DNA of 64,000 nucleotides from Diphasiastrum complanatum (lineage: Eukaryota > Streptophyta > Lycopodiopsida > Lycopodiales > Lycopodiaceae), in NCBI GenBank assembly GCA_029204225.1, contig CM055095.1:11995506-12059505 (forward strand), read 5' to 3'. The notes beneath the pieces were generated by a model. The model was given only the letters and a program-made list of their open reading frames with translations. It was not told where the DNA came from and searched no databases. Position numbers and translations under genes: made by a program. Below, one piece after another: positions 22,180 through 34,415 of this stretch (positions are counted from its first letter, which is position 1; every line of letters begins with the position of its first letter).

Positions 22180-22840
22180 TAGGAGGAATCCTCATTTGAT
22201 CGTGATTCCTCCAAGTCATAGATATTTTCATCAGTTTATGAGTCTATTGTCCATTGTCCATCTATTATACTCATGCACTTGGCCATTGGCCCAGTCATTA
22301 TATATATCAGAGCTTTATTGTTTATGACATCAGACATATTGATCATTCTCATGAGGCATGTGTGGAATGTGGATCAGTTGCCATGTTTTTGTATAATATA
22401 CACTTAGCATTGTAGTATGCACTATGTGATTGCTTTCAAGTTTCAGATTTAACTTTTGGTATGCAACATGTTGAAGCCTGAATTCTTTATTTAGTTAGTA
22501 GTAGTTTGTAGACTAGTAGTAAGTACTTACAGCTGCTAGTTAGTAGTTACTATGTAGCACTTCTCATCCAGGGGTTGGGATCCACATTGGACATAGTCTA
22601 CATCCATCTTTATTGTGCACACACATGTTTTTGGATTATATTATTAATAAAATCATCTTTGTAAAAAAACTTTATATAAATGTCTTTGTACTCAAGCTTT
22701 TCCACATTTATCAAAATTTGATTGTATTTCTTGATTCTTCCTTTTGAGTTTCTGAGATTCTCTTTTTGAGTTTCTTGAGTTCGCTTTTCAACTCATCAAA
22801 AAATGCTGATGTAGCTTCATTAATTTCATTGCAGAAAGGT
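22180..22840. other. No recognisable feature
   Basis: AT-rich sequence with no coding signal or repeat that I recognise, lying between the hAT tail and the gypsy integrase. Confidence 0.5.
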
Positions 22841-22844
22841 AGGT

Positions 22845-24140
22845 TGGGAAGATATGCGTGCCCGATGTGGATGCTATTAAGAAAAAAATTCTTAACAAGT
22901 GTCATGGCTCACCTTGTGTGAGGCATCTAGGTGAACATTGTACACTAGATTTAATACAAAGGGATTTCTATTGGCGAAAACTTAAACCTTTTGTAGAATC
23001 TTATGTGGTAAATTGTGACCATTGTTAGCTTAATAAGATCGAGCGTCTTAAAGCTAGGGCTCTATTGCTCCCATTGCAGATTCCTGATATAAAATGGAAT
23101 AGCATTTCACAATGGATTTTGTGGTTGGGTTATCGAAAAAAAAAAAAAAACTTTGATGTGATTTGGATAATAGTCGTCCGTCTTACCAAATTGGCTTGTT
23201 GTTTCGGTAAAGACCACTGCGAAGGCTTCTGATTTAGCTTAAATGTTCATGAAACGCTTGCTTAGGCTTTATTGATTATCGAGTGACATTGTGAGCAATT
23301 GCGATTCGAAGTTCATTGGTCACTTTTGGTCAACCGTACTTGCTAAAGTGGAAACATCATTGAGCTTTAATCCTTCTAATCATCCCAAGATGGACGGTCA
23401 AACGGAAAGAACTAATCAGACTATGAAATTTTACGAGCATATGTTTCTTGATGGCAATCTCATTAGGAGAGATATTGCCCTTAATTGAGTTGGCCTATAT
23501 TGGTAGTAAGCATTCAGCTACTAGTTATATAGCTTGTTTATGCTTATGCATAGATATCAACCTAGATTGCCTTTTTTTTTTTTTGTGGAAACTCCAACGA
23601 TTAAGTTTCAGAAGGTAGGCCGGGATTTTTTTGCATAATATGCAGGAAATGCTACATATAGCATGTGAGAATCTCCAAAGCACCCAACATCAAGGTTTCC
23701 AAGAAGGGGATTGGGTATATTTGTGAATCCTGAATGATTTGGTATCGGCAAGCATTACAAATTATTTGCTCGATATAGATGATTGTATCAAATTCTCAAA
23801 AAGATTGGATTTTTGTACCAATTAGACCTTCCGGAAGGAACTTAGGTACACCCAGTCTTTCACGTAAGTCAACTTAAGAAAAGTCTACGTGAAGGGGATC
23901 ATCTTGGTTTTGGAGATCTCTTGGACTTGTCAAATTAGTCATTTAGCATGACTCGATTTAAACCTGATAAGATCTTGAATACAAGAAGTAAAGGATTACG
24001 TAGTCATACAGTTACCGAGTATTTGGTTCGCAAGAAAGGTCGTATAGATGATGATGTCTCCTGGGAATAGGGGCATAGCCTTAGAAAGAACTTCTCTAAC
24101 CTTAAGTTTTGAGGACGAAACTTGTTTGAGGGGAGAAGTA
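22845..24140 (+). pseudogene. Gypsy integrase and chromodomain relic
   Basis: The plus strand reads the zinc-binding HHCC region (CHGSPCVRHLGEH, FYWRKLKPFVESYVVNCDHC, 22900-23030). The integrase core follows, with a stop and a poly-A insertion near 23140, then SNCDSKFIGHFWS and HPKMDGQTERTNQ (23294-23430). Near 23855 it has the HPVFHV-type join, then a chromodomain remnant (GLRSHTVTEYLVRKKGRIDD, about 23990-24055) and the purine tract GAGGGGAGAAGTA before the LTR at 24141. The sequence is the same family as the minus-strand element at 51.6-53.3 kb (shared CVPDVD and LKPFVESYVV). Multiple stops and deletions are present, and RT is absent. Confidence 0.85.
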
Positions 24141-24660
24141 TGTCATGCCCACGATTGGACTGAACATCCCGTAAGCCTATCGCAACTCGTAAATCAATTA
24201 TTGTCATGAGGGATCGAATCTCTCATGGTATTAGATAATAATTAATGGTTTAGCAGCCTAGAACCCATGATGTTAGATTTGTAAACGTAAGTGGCTGATA
24301 TAGCCCAGTTAGGCTGTTGATGTATCCCACTGAGGTGTCCTAGATCACTTCTAGTTGGGGTGAAGCCTTGAAGGGTATAAGCATACCCATAGGCCTCTCT
24401 AAGATGAGAGCTTAATTTGTGTGTTGTAGCCAGATGCTACTGGTGTTCTCTCCTACCTCTTGAGTCATTGCTTTGGTCCATAGCTTGGGTGCTAGATTTG
24501 ATTGATCTAGGTTGCTTGGGTAGGATTGCCTGGTATCTTACTGGCACAGCCAGTTTGGCCGCGACCAACTTCTGCACGCGACAAGTGTCCCCAGGTGGGG
24601 TTTATCCCATAATATTTTCTCAGAACTGCTCCACCATGCATATATACTCAAAATGCCCAC
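24141..24660 (+). repeat. Chromovirus 3' LTR (family of 51587)
   Basis: It begins TGTCATGCCCAC directly after the PPT. It shares ordered blocks with the minus-strand LTR starting at 51587: TGTCATGCC, GCCTTG(A/G)AGGGTATAAG, and 'ccatagcttggg.gctaga' followed by 'gatctagg'. GGGTATAAG is a likely core promoter TATA element. In both copies a dinucleotide microsatellite lies downstream of the shared part, so the true LTR end is unclear. Confidence 0.65.
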
Positions 24661-24670
24661 TCACTCCCAT

Positions 24671-24672
24671 GT

Positions 24673-24703
<31 letters not shown>

Positions 24704-24717
24704 CGTTTGTGTGCGTG
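24671..24717. repeat. (TG)n microsatellite
   Basis: A nearly pure GT dinucleotide run with a few interruptions. It produces Val/Cys and Thr/His repeats in shadow frames, none of which looks like a gene. Confidence 0.9.
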
Positions 24718-25010
24718 CAGGGGCTCTGGTGGTCCCGGCGCCACGGCCCTGGTGGTCCCGGCGTCGGGGTGGCAGGCGGTCCCGCGTGCTGGCACCGCGC
24801 CAGTCTCTGGTGGTCCCGGCCTGGTGTTGTGGCGCCGCCAGGTGGTCCCGGCGGCGCAGTGCTTCGACTCGAGTGAAAGGGTGGCGCTGGCACAGTGCAG
24901 TGTGTCCCTGTGCCCTCGTCCCGGGTGCCTGCCCGGCGACGGTACTTTTGCGGCAACAGTGGGGTCCCGGGTTGCACGGATTCCTGTCCCCTGCCCGGAC
25001 TCCACGTGTT
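24718..25010. other. GC-rich, CpG-rich patch with GGTGGTCCCGGC repeats
   Basis: This stretch is strongly GC-rich against the AT-rich surroundings. It repeats GGTGGTCCCGGC about four times (near 24727, 24750, 24808 and 24840). All six frames look open because stops are rare, and no recognisable protein results. It may be the 3' part of the adjacent LTR or an unrelated insertion. Confidence 0.5.
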
Positions 25011-25309
25011 AATTTACGACTGGCTCGGGGCCAAAGCTGTCCCCGTGCCAATAAGCGACAAGGGTAGGATTGATCCACCATCCGTTTCTATAGAGTTTAT
25101 TGGCTTTAAAATCCTAGTTAAGATTTTGTGTGACTTGAAACTTGAGATACTTGATAACATAATCATACGCTTGAACTTGTGCTACCCTCACCTCTTCTGT
25201 TTATCCATAACTTGCTTTTGACTAGAAAAGTACTAATAACTTTTTATAGAGACTTTTGAGTCATATAAGTAATCTTGCCATTTCTTAAGAGCGTGAACTA
25301 TTGCCTAGT

Positions 25310-25485
25310 TCTCCTTGTCAGGTGTAAGATATGACCTTTCCTTTATTGGCCAAGTTTTGACTCTCACAAGTGCTCACACCATCTTTTGGCGAAGTCAGGT
25401 TGTACCAACACTCGAGATTTAACCAAAGCTTCTTTCAAGTGAACAAAATTCTTTTGAGCCTCGTTGTTCCATTCAAATTTACTCT
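25310..25485 (-). pseudogene. Gypsy RNase H fragment
   Basis: On minus one frame reads WNNEAQKNFVHLKEALVKSR and then VLVQPDFAKRW. After a frameshift it gives SYTPDKEN and AIVHA, as in the Ty3/gypsy RT-RNase H join (W...q..F..LK.al...pvL..pDf; later T..Ek..LAIVHA). It is only about 60 codons, with stops. Confidence 0.65.
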
Positions 25486-25627
25486 TTCTTTATAAATGTG
25501 TAAGTAGTGTGGCTATCTCTGAAAAATTGAAAATGAAAATCAGTCGGGTCCGGTTCGAACCGGGAACCAGTTCGAACCAGCCTGTTGAAAAAATGACCCC
25601 AACTGCCCCAATGCGCCATTGCAGCCC

Positions 25628-25735
25628 AGAGAGAGAGAGAGAGAGAGAGAGAGTGAGAGAGTGTGGGCTTTTGAGAGTGTTTGGGAGAGAGAGACAGAGG
25701 GAGAGAGATAGATCTGAGAGAGATTGATCTGAGAG
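25628..25735. repeat. (GA)n-rich microsatellite
   Basis: A pure AG run at about 25628-25655 followed by interrupted GAGA repeats to about 25735. Confidence 0.85.
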
Positions 25736-25924
25736 AGCATGTGCAATGAATGTCAGTAAACTACGACATTGGTCTAGGAAAACATTTACATAATTTTTAT
25801 ACTTGGTTTACCTTGTACTGCAACATAATTCATTCATAGAGGTGGTTAATTGTTTGTCAAATATGCACATTCCATTGCCACTACTAATCATTCTACGGAG
25901 CAACCTGTATATTTTGCCAGCTGC

Positions 25925-26060
25925 ATGGTTAGCTGAGGACTGTTCTTTCTGATTGTGATTCTAAATTTACCGGCATTGTGGCAAGGTTTACTAAATTCCT
26001 TGGCATTGATGGGGATTACAGATTTTAGACATGCTATTGTAGTCCCTTGGAATCTCCAAA
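25925..26060 (+). pseudogene. Gypsy integrase fragment
   Basis: One plus frame reads RTVLSDCDSKFTGIVARFTK and FLGID, matching the second catalytic-Asp region of gypsy integrase (lP..ivSDrDskFtg.Fw..l...lg). Flanking sequence does not continue the family clearly. Confidence 0.55.
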
Positions 26061-29000
26061 GTGCTTACTTCTATCACGTATTAGCTTATACCCGATGCTA
26101 TCAGCTTTTTCATACACCAACATATCCTGAACGTTGAAGATGTCAGCGAACACGGACTTTAATTCCTTTGTGACAATCTGAATAATCATGTTAGTTTGGC
26201 TTTACAACAATACATGTTCAATATGGCTGGTGAGGAGAGAATTTCCCCCATCATAGCCAAGTTGAATAAGAATATAATAAGACTACGAAGAATTAGGTAA
26301 GGGACATCAGGGAGCTTCACGCTCCAAAAACTGTTAAAATATGTGATTAATGGCTTCATCCCAATTTTGGGCAGAAATCGATTCCACGTCAAATGGGTAA
26401 GCAGAATATGGATAACTATATCCATGACTTTATGGGCGTACTATCTGTAGTACCTACCATGGATGCCATTGTGGCAAATCAAAGTTTATCCTAGGTTTTC
26501 CTGCATGTTATCGGAATGAGTGCCATCACAATACGTGTCGGCATCACTCGAGGATGCAATCTGCATTGCCAAAATATGTTACAACTATCTAACTAACTAT
26601 ATGCCGCCTCATTTACCGCCGAAAATTACACAGAAACAATCGATGAAAGAAAAGTCCCAAGGAATGTTGATCGCTGGTCAACCCAATGTGTAATGGAATG
26701 CTTCCTTGTCAAGCATTAGGAATTGCACAAGTCAAAGCGAAAGTGTTGCACATTTTAGCAGTCCTAGTACTACATATCTACATTCATATGAAGGAAAACA
26801 GTAAAGTAAAAAGCCAGCCCCATTTTATTAACCACTTGCATAACATACATCTTTGGAAAAATTGAAATTAGTATGTCATGGCATTGAAAAGCCAGGCACT
26901 CACCTCAGCAAAACTTGCTCAAGGTAGACTCTCAATGCTTGTTTGATTCTAATGGATTGAACGAGGTACAACTACTTTTAGCTTGGGCCCATTCACAAAG
27001 GAAGAGCAGGAGAATCCAGCAAACAAAGTAAACAGTCTTGGAATAACAGCAGAAGTCAAATCAAACTTGTATATGTCAGGTTTTAGGTTGATAATCTAGA
27101 ACCTAACAAGTTATCACCATAGGAAAATCTAAAATGTTATTTAAATGAATGTGGCAAGCAGGTCTAACATGTCAAGATGAGCATGTTGTTTGAACAAAGC
27201 AAGCATGAGGTCCAAAGTCCAACCATGTTTGATTTGTCCTATACCTTCCATTGACGATTAGTAGCAAAAATAATGGTAGTTTTTGGGCATCTTATTTGGC
27301 CCTGTCTTGCTTGTCAAAGAGGCCATATGAATCAGGTAGCATATTGATCTGTTTAAGCTGGGGTTGTATTTTTTCGATATGAAGCAATTTGTTTGGTTTA
27401 ATTGCAGGATTGTGATTTCAATGCCACACGGAGAGATTGCTAGTTCTTGATGGATCTTGTGCAGCTTTTGTTGAATTCTATTAAATTTTGCTTATTGCTA
27501 AGTGCTGAATTTCTTCTTGAAGATATATATAAAATGAAGATGGCAACAGGCAGAGTGCCCTGCATGCTGAATAACTTGAGTAATCCTTGTGTTGGTGTCT
27601 ATCAGATTGGATGCAATTAAGAAGCTCCAGATTCTCCAAAAGCATGTGCTGTGAAAAAAGACTTGAAATCACCAGGAGTTATGAACCAGCATGCAGGTCC
27701 TCCAGCATCCTTTTGAAATTTGCAAAGACTTTGCAAATAGAAATACTAAGAGAATCGCCTCTTTTATATAAAAGTGTGCTGGATCTTCTTAAGCATGTCG
27801 ATTGGGACAGCCTTGTTAACTGTGAAGTCTATTCCCATCATGTGATTGAACAATGTGCTTCTGTCTGTGGGACATTTATGCAGAAACGTGGACTGTGGGA
27901 TGACTGCAGCACCAAGAAATAGTGGACCAGAAGACAACAGTGGAATTGGTGGAGCGGGCCTCCTTTCAGTCCACCTGTTGGAAAGTGGATTGTTGTGCAC
28001 TCACAGAAGAGCTACTTGCTATCTTTGCAAGCTGTTGATGTCTTTTTCGATCCTAAATATTTTATGTGTGAACTACATTATGCAAGTGTAGCTCAGTGTT
28101 AGTATATTGTAGGCTCTGATTCAGTTCGTTTTTTAAGAGTAGGTAGCTGTAGAATCCATTGAACGTTCATTTGGGCTGCACTCCGTTCTGTGAATGAATG
28201 TTCTTGGCTTGCATCTATGTATGAATGTAAGTGCGTTCAAGAGAGACGACCCTGATTAGTCCTCTGACAGGCAGGACAAAAACTATACTAAAATGACAAT
28301 CTGTCCCTTCTGCCTGGTTTGGCATTGTAAGATCAAGAGCACATATAACGAATGCCCTGAAGCCTGGTAACAGGCAGAATACCAAGCTATAGAAGCTATA
28401 AGCAAGAAGAAAAAGAACCGTAGTAAACAGATCCTCTTTTTCTGTCAAAGTCTTTTGGATTTGCTTTGCTGTCTCTGGTTCTGGTTGTGGGAGAGAGCTC
28501 TTTGTTATACAGAAGCTAGAGGGTACAGATTCTGCCACCAACACAATTCCAGACGTATTTTAGTACTTTTCCAAGGTAGTGAATAGAATCTAAGTCCCAG
28601 GACCAAAGGGTTTTCTACCCTGAAGGAGCAGTTATCATCCTTTGTGATCACACATGATTTGATATACTTGCTTCCACATCATTTCTTTTGCAGAATGTGA
28701 AAGAGCATTTTAATTTTAGTGAGATCTGTGCATGTCATGGTTGCAAAGACATTCTGTCAAAGATACATACACAAACTTAGAGACTGTTGTGCATTGTGAG
28801 AGTTAACAAAATTTCTGAAGGGTGCATATTCTGATAGAAGTGGAAATTATGAGCATGCCAGAGCTTTCACTTTTCTATTGAAGGTTCTCTAGTTTGATGA
28901 AATTCTGCATTCATTAAATTATTCTGATTTAAGTAGAAACTATGAACATGCTGGAGCATTACTCTTTTTTATTGAAGCTTTTCTAGTTTTATGGCTTGAG

Positions 29001-30128
29001 GATGCTGTAAACCTCAGTGAACAGTGCACATCATGAGAATTGCATTTCCAAAAATTTTCATCAAATGCATATTTTGAATGCCAGTATTCACCTATTGCCA
29101 AGGCAGGGCTACTGTGAATTTCTGTATTACTCGTTTGTGTTCCAATCTATATGTCCAATTTGAAAAATAATAAGCACCAAAACGTGGTGTAGAATAGTAC
29201 TTCTGTATGCAGTGCAAGTTGCACATTATAGAATCACAAATATAAGGAACAAAGAGATTTTTTGCTGTTTGTCTAATTTGCCTATTTAAAGCTTGGGCAT
29301 ATCCTTTTTACTGCAAAAAGGTGGAGTGTTATCTGATCCAGATTCCAGAATAAAGTTGAGAGTGGATGTTTTAAGTAGTAAAACAGGTTGAGATTTCACC
29401 ATTTTGGATTTTTCCATACTACTACACTAGACTTCATCATTAAGCAGATTTTGTTCAGAACATTATTTCAAGATCTGATCAGCCTTAAGTCTGTTTTTTT
29501 TACTATTTCTTTCTACAAGATCATAGCTTTTCTAAAACAATGTGTCTGAATTAAAGTGATTGTTTTAAATGAACTGGCTTGAAGGATCTAAACCAAAAAA
29601 TGTCGAGGCTTTTTGCTAGGACATGGACATCATAGTTTGTTGCTGTTGTTAGGCCATTGTATAGATTGCATCTAATACTGTGAATGACATGATATAAACC
29701 TTTTCTTGGCAGCCTAAATTTCACTAGCACATTTTGAATATTTTTTGAGATAAAGGAGTTCCCTAACGTCATTATCTGGAAAACTGAAATCATTCAGAAA
29801 ATAGATGCTGATTGCATACCTGTTGTCGTCAAACTTGGCTCAGCAATAAGTAGATGTACCTCATACAATGATGCTCACATATGATACTGCAAGTCCAGAT
29901 AAGAAAGCAAGTAATTCAGCACTACCTAGTCGTAGTATATATCACGAATTTGGTTTTGCTACTAATGCACTTGAAAATCATCTGCCAACAATGTTCTGAT
30001 ATTATGCAAAATGACTTAGATTTCAATAAACGGTCGAACTTGGATTTGCTCCTGACGCCCTCAAAATTTATCTGTTCACAAATTTCTGAAATGTCATATC
30101 TTACCTACCAGGTTTTTGACAGCCCTTA
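26061..30128. other. Intergenic, nothing recognised
   Basis: About 4 kb with no domain, tRNA or repeat boundary that I can support. A 111-codon plus frame at 27587-27922 and a 109-codon minus frame at 28215-28544 show no known motif. The end near 30 kb is downstream of the NAC gene, so part of it may be that gene's 3' flank. Confidence 0.45.
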
Positions 30129-30134
30129 TTTATT
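30129..30134 (-). terminator. Candidate poly(A) signal of the NAC gene
   Basis: AATAAA on minus, about 195 bp downstream of the NAC stop codon at 30329. Plant poly(A) signals are loose, so this is only a candidate. Confidence 0.4.
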
Positions 30135-30328
30135 TGTATGCCTAGACCTGAAATCTATCCTAATGAGCAAGCCTTCACAAGTTTGAGCTCATTTGTTGGT
30201 AGGCCCAGATACAGAATGTATCCTGATGAATAGATCATGAGGCAAAACACATAACTCTCTCCCCCGCCTCTACAGGTTGATAATGGCTTCCTTTCCAGGA
30301 ATTCGTGCCCAATTGCATATGCTGTGAG

Positions 30329-31736
30329 CTACTTTTCAAAATTCCAGAGGTCAATTTCGTAAGAAGATGGAAACTCTGATTGCTGCAACAAAGCTCCATC
30401 TCTCAAGTTGTTTCCCTTGTCCATGTCATAGTTCTGGTCTTTGAGAGTTGTCTGTTGGCCTAACCCTTTTACAGCTACTGCATTGGTTATATCCCATCCT
30501 GGTTCCAAGTCAGTGCCAAAGACTTGTGGCTGCCCTTGAAGGAGAGTGGCAGGTCTTGGTTTTTTAGCACACGCTTTGGCTTCATGAGTTATTGGAGGTG
30601 TACTTTTAAGGTTTCTAGTACTGCCTCCATTGGACCCATTTATCTCTGAAGAGGAGACGTTGCAGAAAAACTCAGGGCTTTCCAGATGAGGAAGTTCTGT
30701 ACATCGTAGGCTAGTATGTTCGAGCTCAGTTTCTTTCTTGCACAGAAACGGGCCACCACATGCAGCTGCTTTAGTAGAATTTGATGAATCAAGATTCGAG
30801 AGCATGTGGTCTTGCATTTTGTACACAGACACATGATCCTGGTCAGGGTCCTTGTGGTCCATCCGCTTCTTGAACACATGGCAAATAACCCATACAATAT
30901 CCTACAATGCAATAGTGCCTGATTAATTTTTCATTTTGGTGAAACAAAAAGTGCTATTTTCCACAACAATAATGAAAGTTATCAATCCCTAAAGACAGAC
31001 TGAACTGTCATTGAAATAGATGAAACATGAATTTGTTCTAAGCTAGCACTCTTCAAAAAGATGGGTCATGCAACGATTTTATACATTTCTCTGGCTTTCA
31101 TAAACACATGAAATATTTCACCTATAGCCACCATTCCTAAAGGAGGCAAAAAGTATGAGTATTGTAAAATTTAATTAAAGCACAAGAATCGAAGCTAACC
31201 CGACCGGTGCTGTTATTAGGTTCCTCAAGTCTGTACTCGTGCATGATCCAATTTGTTTTTTGACCATTTGGAGCTCGACCTCTGTAAAAAACAAGTGTCT
31301 TTCTCCTACCAATCAGTTGAAGGTGGTTGTATATAGCTTTGTCCCTTCCCGTTGCTTTCCAGAAACCTGCAATTGTCGCTCTGTTTGCCCGAGTGCCTGT
31401 AAGGTACTTTTTATCTCTGTGGCTGTAAAAGTACCATTCTGTTTGTTCACCTAAGCTTGACTTGCATTGCTCTGTGACAAAATTGACATTGTCAAAACTT
31501 CATAGTAATCCTAGGAGTACATTGTTCTTCCTAAACTGAGTTTCTTTTTCAACCATTAACTCACCTTGAAGATCCCAGGGTTCCAATTTGTAAAGATCAA
31601 CCTCGTGAATAATGTCCATGTCAAGCTGTTCTGAAGCAACTTTTTTTTTAAGATAATATCCAACAAGCTCCTCATCAGTCGGATGGAATCTAAAACCAGG
31701 AGGCATACGAAGTTGGCCAGATGCATATGTAGACAT
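30329..31736 (-). CDS. NAC-domain transcription factor, three exons, about 338 aa
   Basis: The exons are 31736-31565, 31471-31200 and 30901-30329, joined at consensus sites (CAAG|GTGAGT, GTCACAG|AGC, CGG|GTTAGC, TTGTAG|GAT) and kept in frame. The start [10 protein letters not shown] leads into the NAC domain: [89 protein letters not shown] and CHVFKKR, residues about 11-160. Such proteins are nuclear and bind DNA as dimers. The tail is Ser/Thr-rich and ends [17 protein letters not shown], the IEPWDLQ-like block and the C-terminal WNF resemble the VNS (VND/NST/SMB) subfamily known for secondary wall or root-cap differentiation, but I hold that only as likely. Odd points are Leu in place of Pro in KYPTGTR (KYLTGTR) and [10 protein letters not shown] instead of GWVVCRVFKK. 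No stop or frameshift interrupts it. Confidence 0.93.
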
Positions 31737-31758
31737 TTCTGCACAACATAAATAATCT
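31737..31758 (-). other. 5'UTR exon end of the NAC gene with upstream intron acceptor
   Basis: Twenty-two bases upstream of the NAC ATG, the minus strand has TTTTTTTTGCAG, a strong 3' splice site. This suggests a 5'UTR intron that places the transcription start further upstream, perhaps near 33870. Confidence 0.45.
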
Positions 31759-33900
31759 GCAAAAAAAATTTGGAATTATTTTTAACAATTCTTTATCTGT
31801 AAGATTCTGCAACGAACTTCACAAAACAGAACATAGCTAAATACAAGATCTGCAACTGGCATGAGAATTTGCATTGAAGGGAAAAACCTCATGGTCAACT
31901 AAGTTAAAGGAGGTCATACATTTGCATCTGGGATCAACTTATTAGGTTCTGAGATTTACTGGATCAACAGTCTAGATAACTTCCGAAATTATAGTAATTA
32001 CAATGGTCTTATGTCTCTGAAGTTTCAGGCTTTCAAAGTTCAATTTGGATTGCTGACTGATTATTGCCAAACATCAATAAGACCATGTCTGTTTGAATGT
32101 CCCGGGATTCGAACATTCGGCTTTTTATGGTGGAGCATCTTCATATATTAAGGCCGTGGAGTGGGATACAGATGGTCAGTTTTGACCTTATTCTTGCAGC
32201 CAGCATGAGAACAACATAAAATTCTCATCTACAGAAGTTGTCCTGGAAAAACTTGGCAGACATGAAATGACTTGATATCATATTCATTGCTGTCATGTCT
32301 GGATTGAATCAAGAAAGCCTGCACATATCAAGGAATCTAAATATTAACCGTGACTATGGAGTGCAGATGGATATCTCCTTTTGCCCCCTCAAGTTCTGGA
32401 GTTGGATCCCATTCAGTTATGTACATAAACATACAACCCAAAAAAGAATAGTATTACATGAATTGTCATATTAGACATATTGCAATGCTGCATTTTTTGA
32501 AACCTGACTTTTTCCTCTGGTGAAGTCGAGATGTCCGAATTGTAAGTTGCTACGGGCATATAGCATTGTTTGGAAGCCGAAGCCTGATAATAGTTGTCCT
32601 GTAATTCCTGCCTTAAGTTCATACACGTGTTTTTATGCACAAGCTTTGAAATATCGTCAATTTTGGTTGTTTCGATACATAGTTATAGTCATACTCAATA
32701 TTGTGGTACGTGAATGTACCTTCTCGCAATGCTCATAAGATTTTCTCAAAATAACCTTATATAAACTCTTCAATATTAAAGCAATAAAAGATCATTTTAA
32801 AACTTATTAGTAGATATATTCTGAATTTTTCTAACCTACAAATTCTTAATGATTTAGTGAGCTCAATTTAAAAAATTGGATTGATTGGTTTTTATGAGCA
32901 AAAAAGCCTTTATGGATTCCAAGCAATTGCCTATAAGAAACAGACAACGTCCACGTTCTCCTGTTTCCTAACTGAGCTACGTCAATTGCAAGGCACTGTA
33001 TTCTAAAGTTAAGTATCTACGAAGGCTCTTCTGGTCAATGCAATATGGAACACACAGTTGTCTTCACTATCACAATTATATCTTAATGGATCAATATTGG
33101 CAGATCTAATCTCAGGAGTGTACTCCGATTCTCGTTTTATATTTACGCGGAATGACGCTTGGAAGAAACACGATTTTAGATCGTATTCGAATTCAAAATC
33201 ACAAAACTTTTGAATGAAGTGATCCTTGTACCTACTGGTACGAAAAAAAATCCCCATATCCTCCGGAGTTCTTGTTACTATGCTGAAAAAGGCCACGAAG
33301 GCAGAGGCTGAGTCTCAAATTTGCAGCTCTATTTTTGGCTTGGCATGAGTTTGGAAGTACAGCGTACATTGTACATAAAATGATGCTAGTGCAAAGTGAC
33401 TACAGAAACAAAGAAAAAACAACAAGGATGGGCATCAAAATGCTGCAAGGGCCCAAGAAAGATAAATTTTAGACAGACTATTCGAGTTGTTCTATCACCA
33501 ATGCATTACCGGCGCTGTGAGTGTATGCGCTTGTCAGATATCAGGTTGGACAAAGATATACAAGTCACTATTCTCAACAACTTGGCATGATATCTTGGAC
33601 TAAGAATAGACGAGTCATCATTCTTAACGATAGCTTGGTTTCCGGATATGAAACATCGAGATAGTTCAGCAGCTGAATTGAACATAAAACACACAGATCT
33701 CAGTAACCAGAAAACAATCTAGTTCATCGTCTACACGTAGCACGAGCATGCCAATACAACGTCAAAACCCACAAACAAATCAACAATAGTCGAGGCAGCA
33801 TAAGAACCATGCACTAACTACATCACATACCGTATACCGAGAAGATTAGATAAAAATGCCGATAAGAAGCAAAAGGGTTGTGGTCAGGAGGGCTGTTGTC

Positions 33901-33908
33901 TTATATAA
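33901..33908 (-). promoter_or_regulatory. Candidate TATA box for the NAC transcript
   Basis: TTATATAA, flanked by a GC-richer region and located about 2.1 kb upstream of the NAC ATG. With the predicted 5'UTR intron it could be the core promoter. The motif is nearly palindromic, so its strand is not certain, and no other gene starts here. Confidence 0.25.
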
Positions 33909-34211
33909 GCCATCCATGTCCAGCAAGCTATGAACGTGTGAAACGAAGGTGTTCGCGGGGATAGCGTAGCGTAGCGTGTTCAAGAGCTCGTCGAAGGAAA
34001 AGGAGAGAGAACAAACGCGGAGCTGGACGCGGGATGATGTAGTGAATCAGAAGAAACCCAGCAAAGGAATGGAAACTTCCATTATATGTCCTTTATAATA
34101 AGGGAGCCAATTTGTTGCTTGCAATGGAGGGCATACACAATTTCTATTACTTGAAAACAATTTCATGATTATCATTTATCTCTTTCCATTTCTTTGGAGA
34201 GAGAGAGAGAG

Positions 34212-34415
34212 ACCCAACGGGGTTGGCTCAACTGGTTAGCTTGGCATCCAAAGTTTCTTTGGTCCCAGGTTCGAGCCTCCCCTTGGAAACCAAGAAGCAT
34301 TTCTTTGGAGAGTACCCAACGGGGTTGGCTCAGTTGGTTGGCTTGGCATCCAAAGTTTCTTTGGTCCCAAGTTTGAGCCTCCCCTTGGAAACCAAGAAGC
34401 ATTTCTTTGGAGAGG
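34212..34415 (+). mobile_element. Tandem pair of tRNA-derived SINE units
   Basis: Two 102-bp direct copies (34212-34313 and 34314-34415) each contain a tRNA-like pol III A box (TGGCTCAACTGG) and, about 45 bp on, a B box (GGTTCGAGCCTCC, with a mutated version in copy 2). This is the layout of tRNA-derived SINE heads. A short (GA)n tract precedes the first copy, and a further partial repeat 'ttggagaggtgagtagtaa' follows. No complete cloverleaf with an anticodon arm can be drawn confidently, so it is not a functional tRNA gene. Confidence 0.65.

Noticed and set aside
21668-22327. 219-codon plus frame as an acidic nuclear protein
   Set aside because: Its first part overlaps another frame with better coding character, the body is low-complexity, and it lies against a hAT fragment. 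A transposase tail is more likely.
24417-25081. Long overlapping frames of 108-216 codons on both strands
   Set aside because: They run through a (TG)n microsatellite and a GC-rich patch where stops are rare. The products are low-complexity and no domain appears.
27587-27922. 111-codon plus frame as a gene
   Set aside because: No motif, no splice or promoter context, and overlapping minus frames of similar length.
34212-34415. Functional tRNA genes
   Set aside because: A and B boxes are present, but no convincing acceptor stem or anticodon arm can be drawn. The tandem layout fits a SINE.
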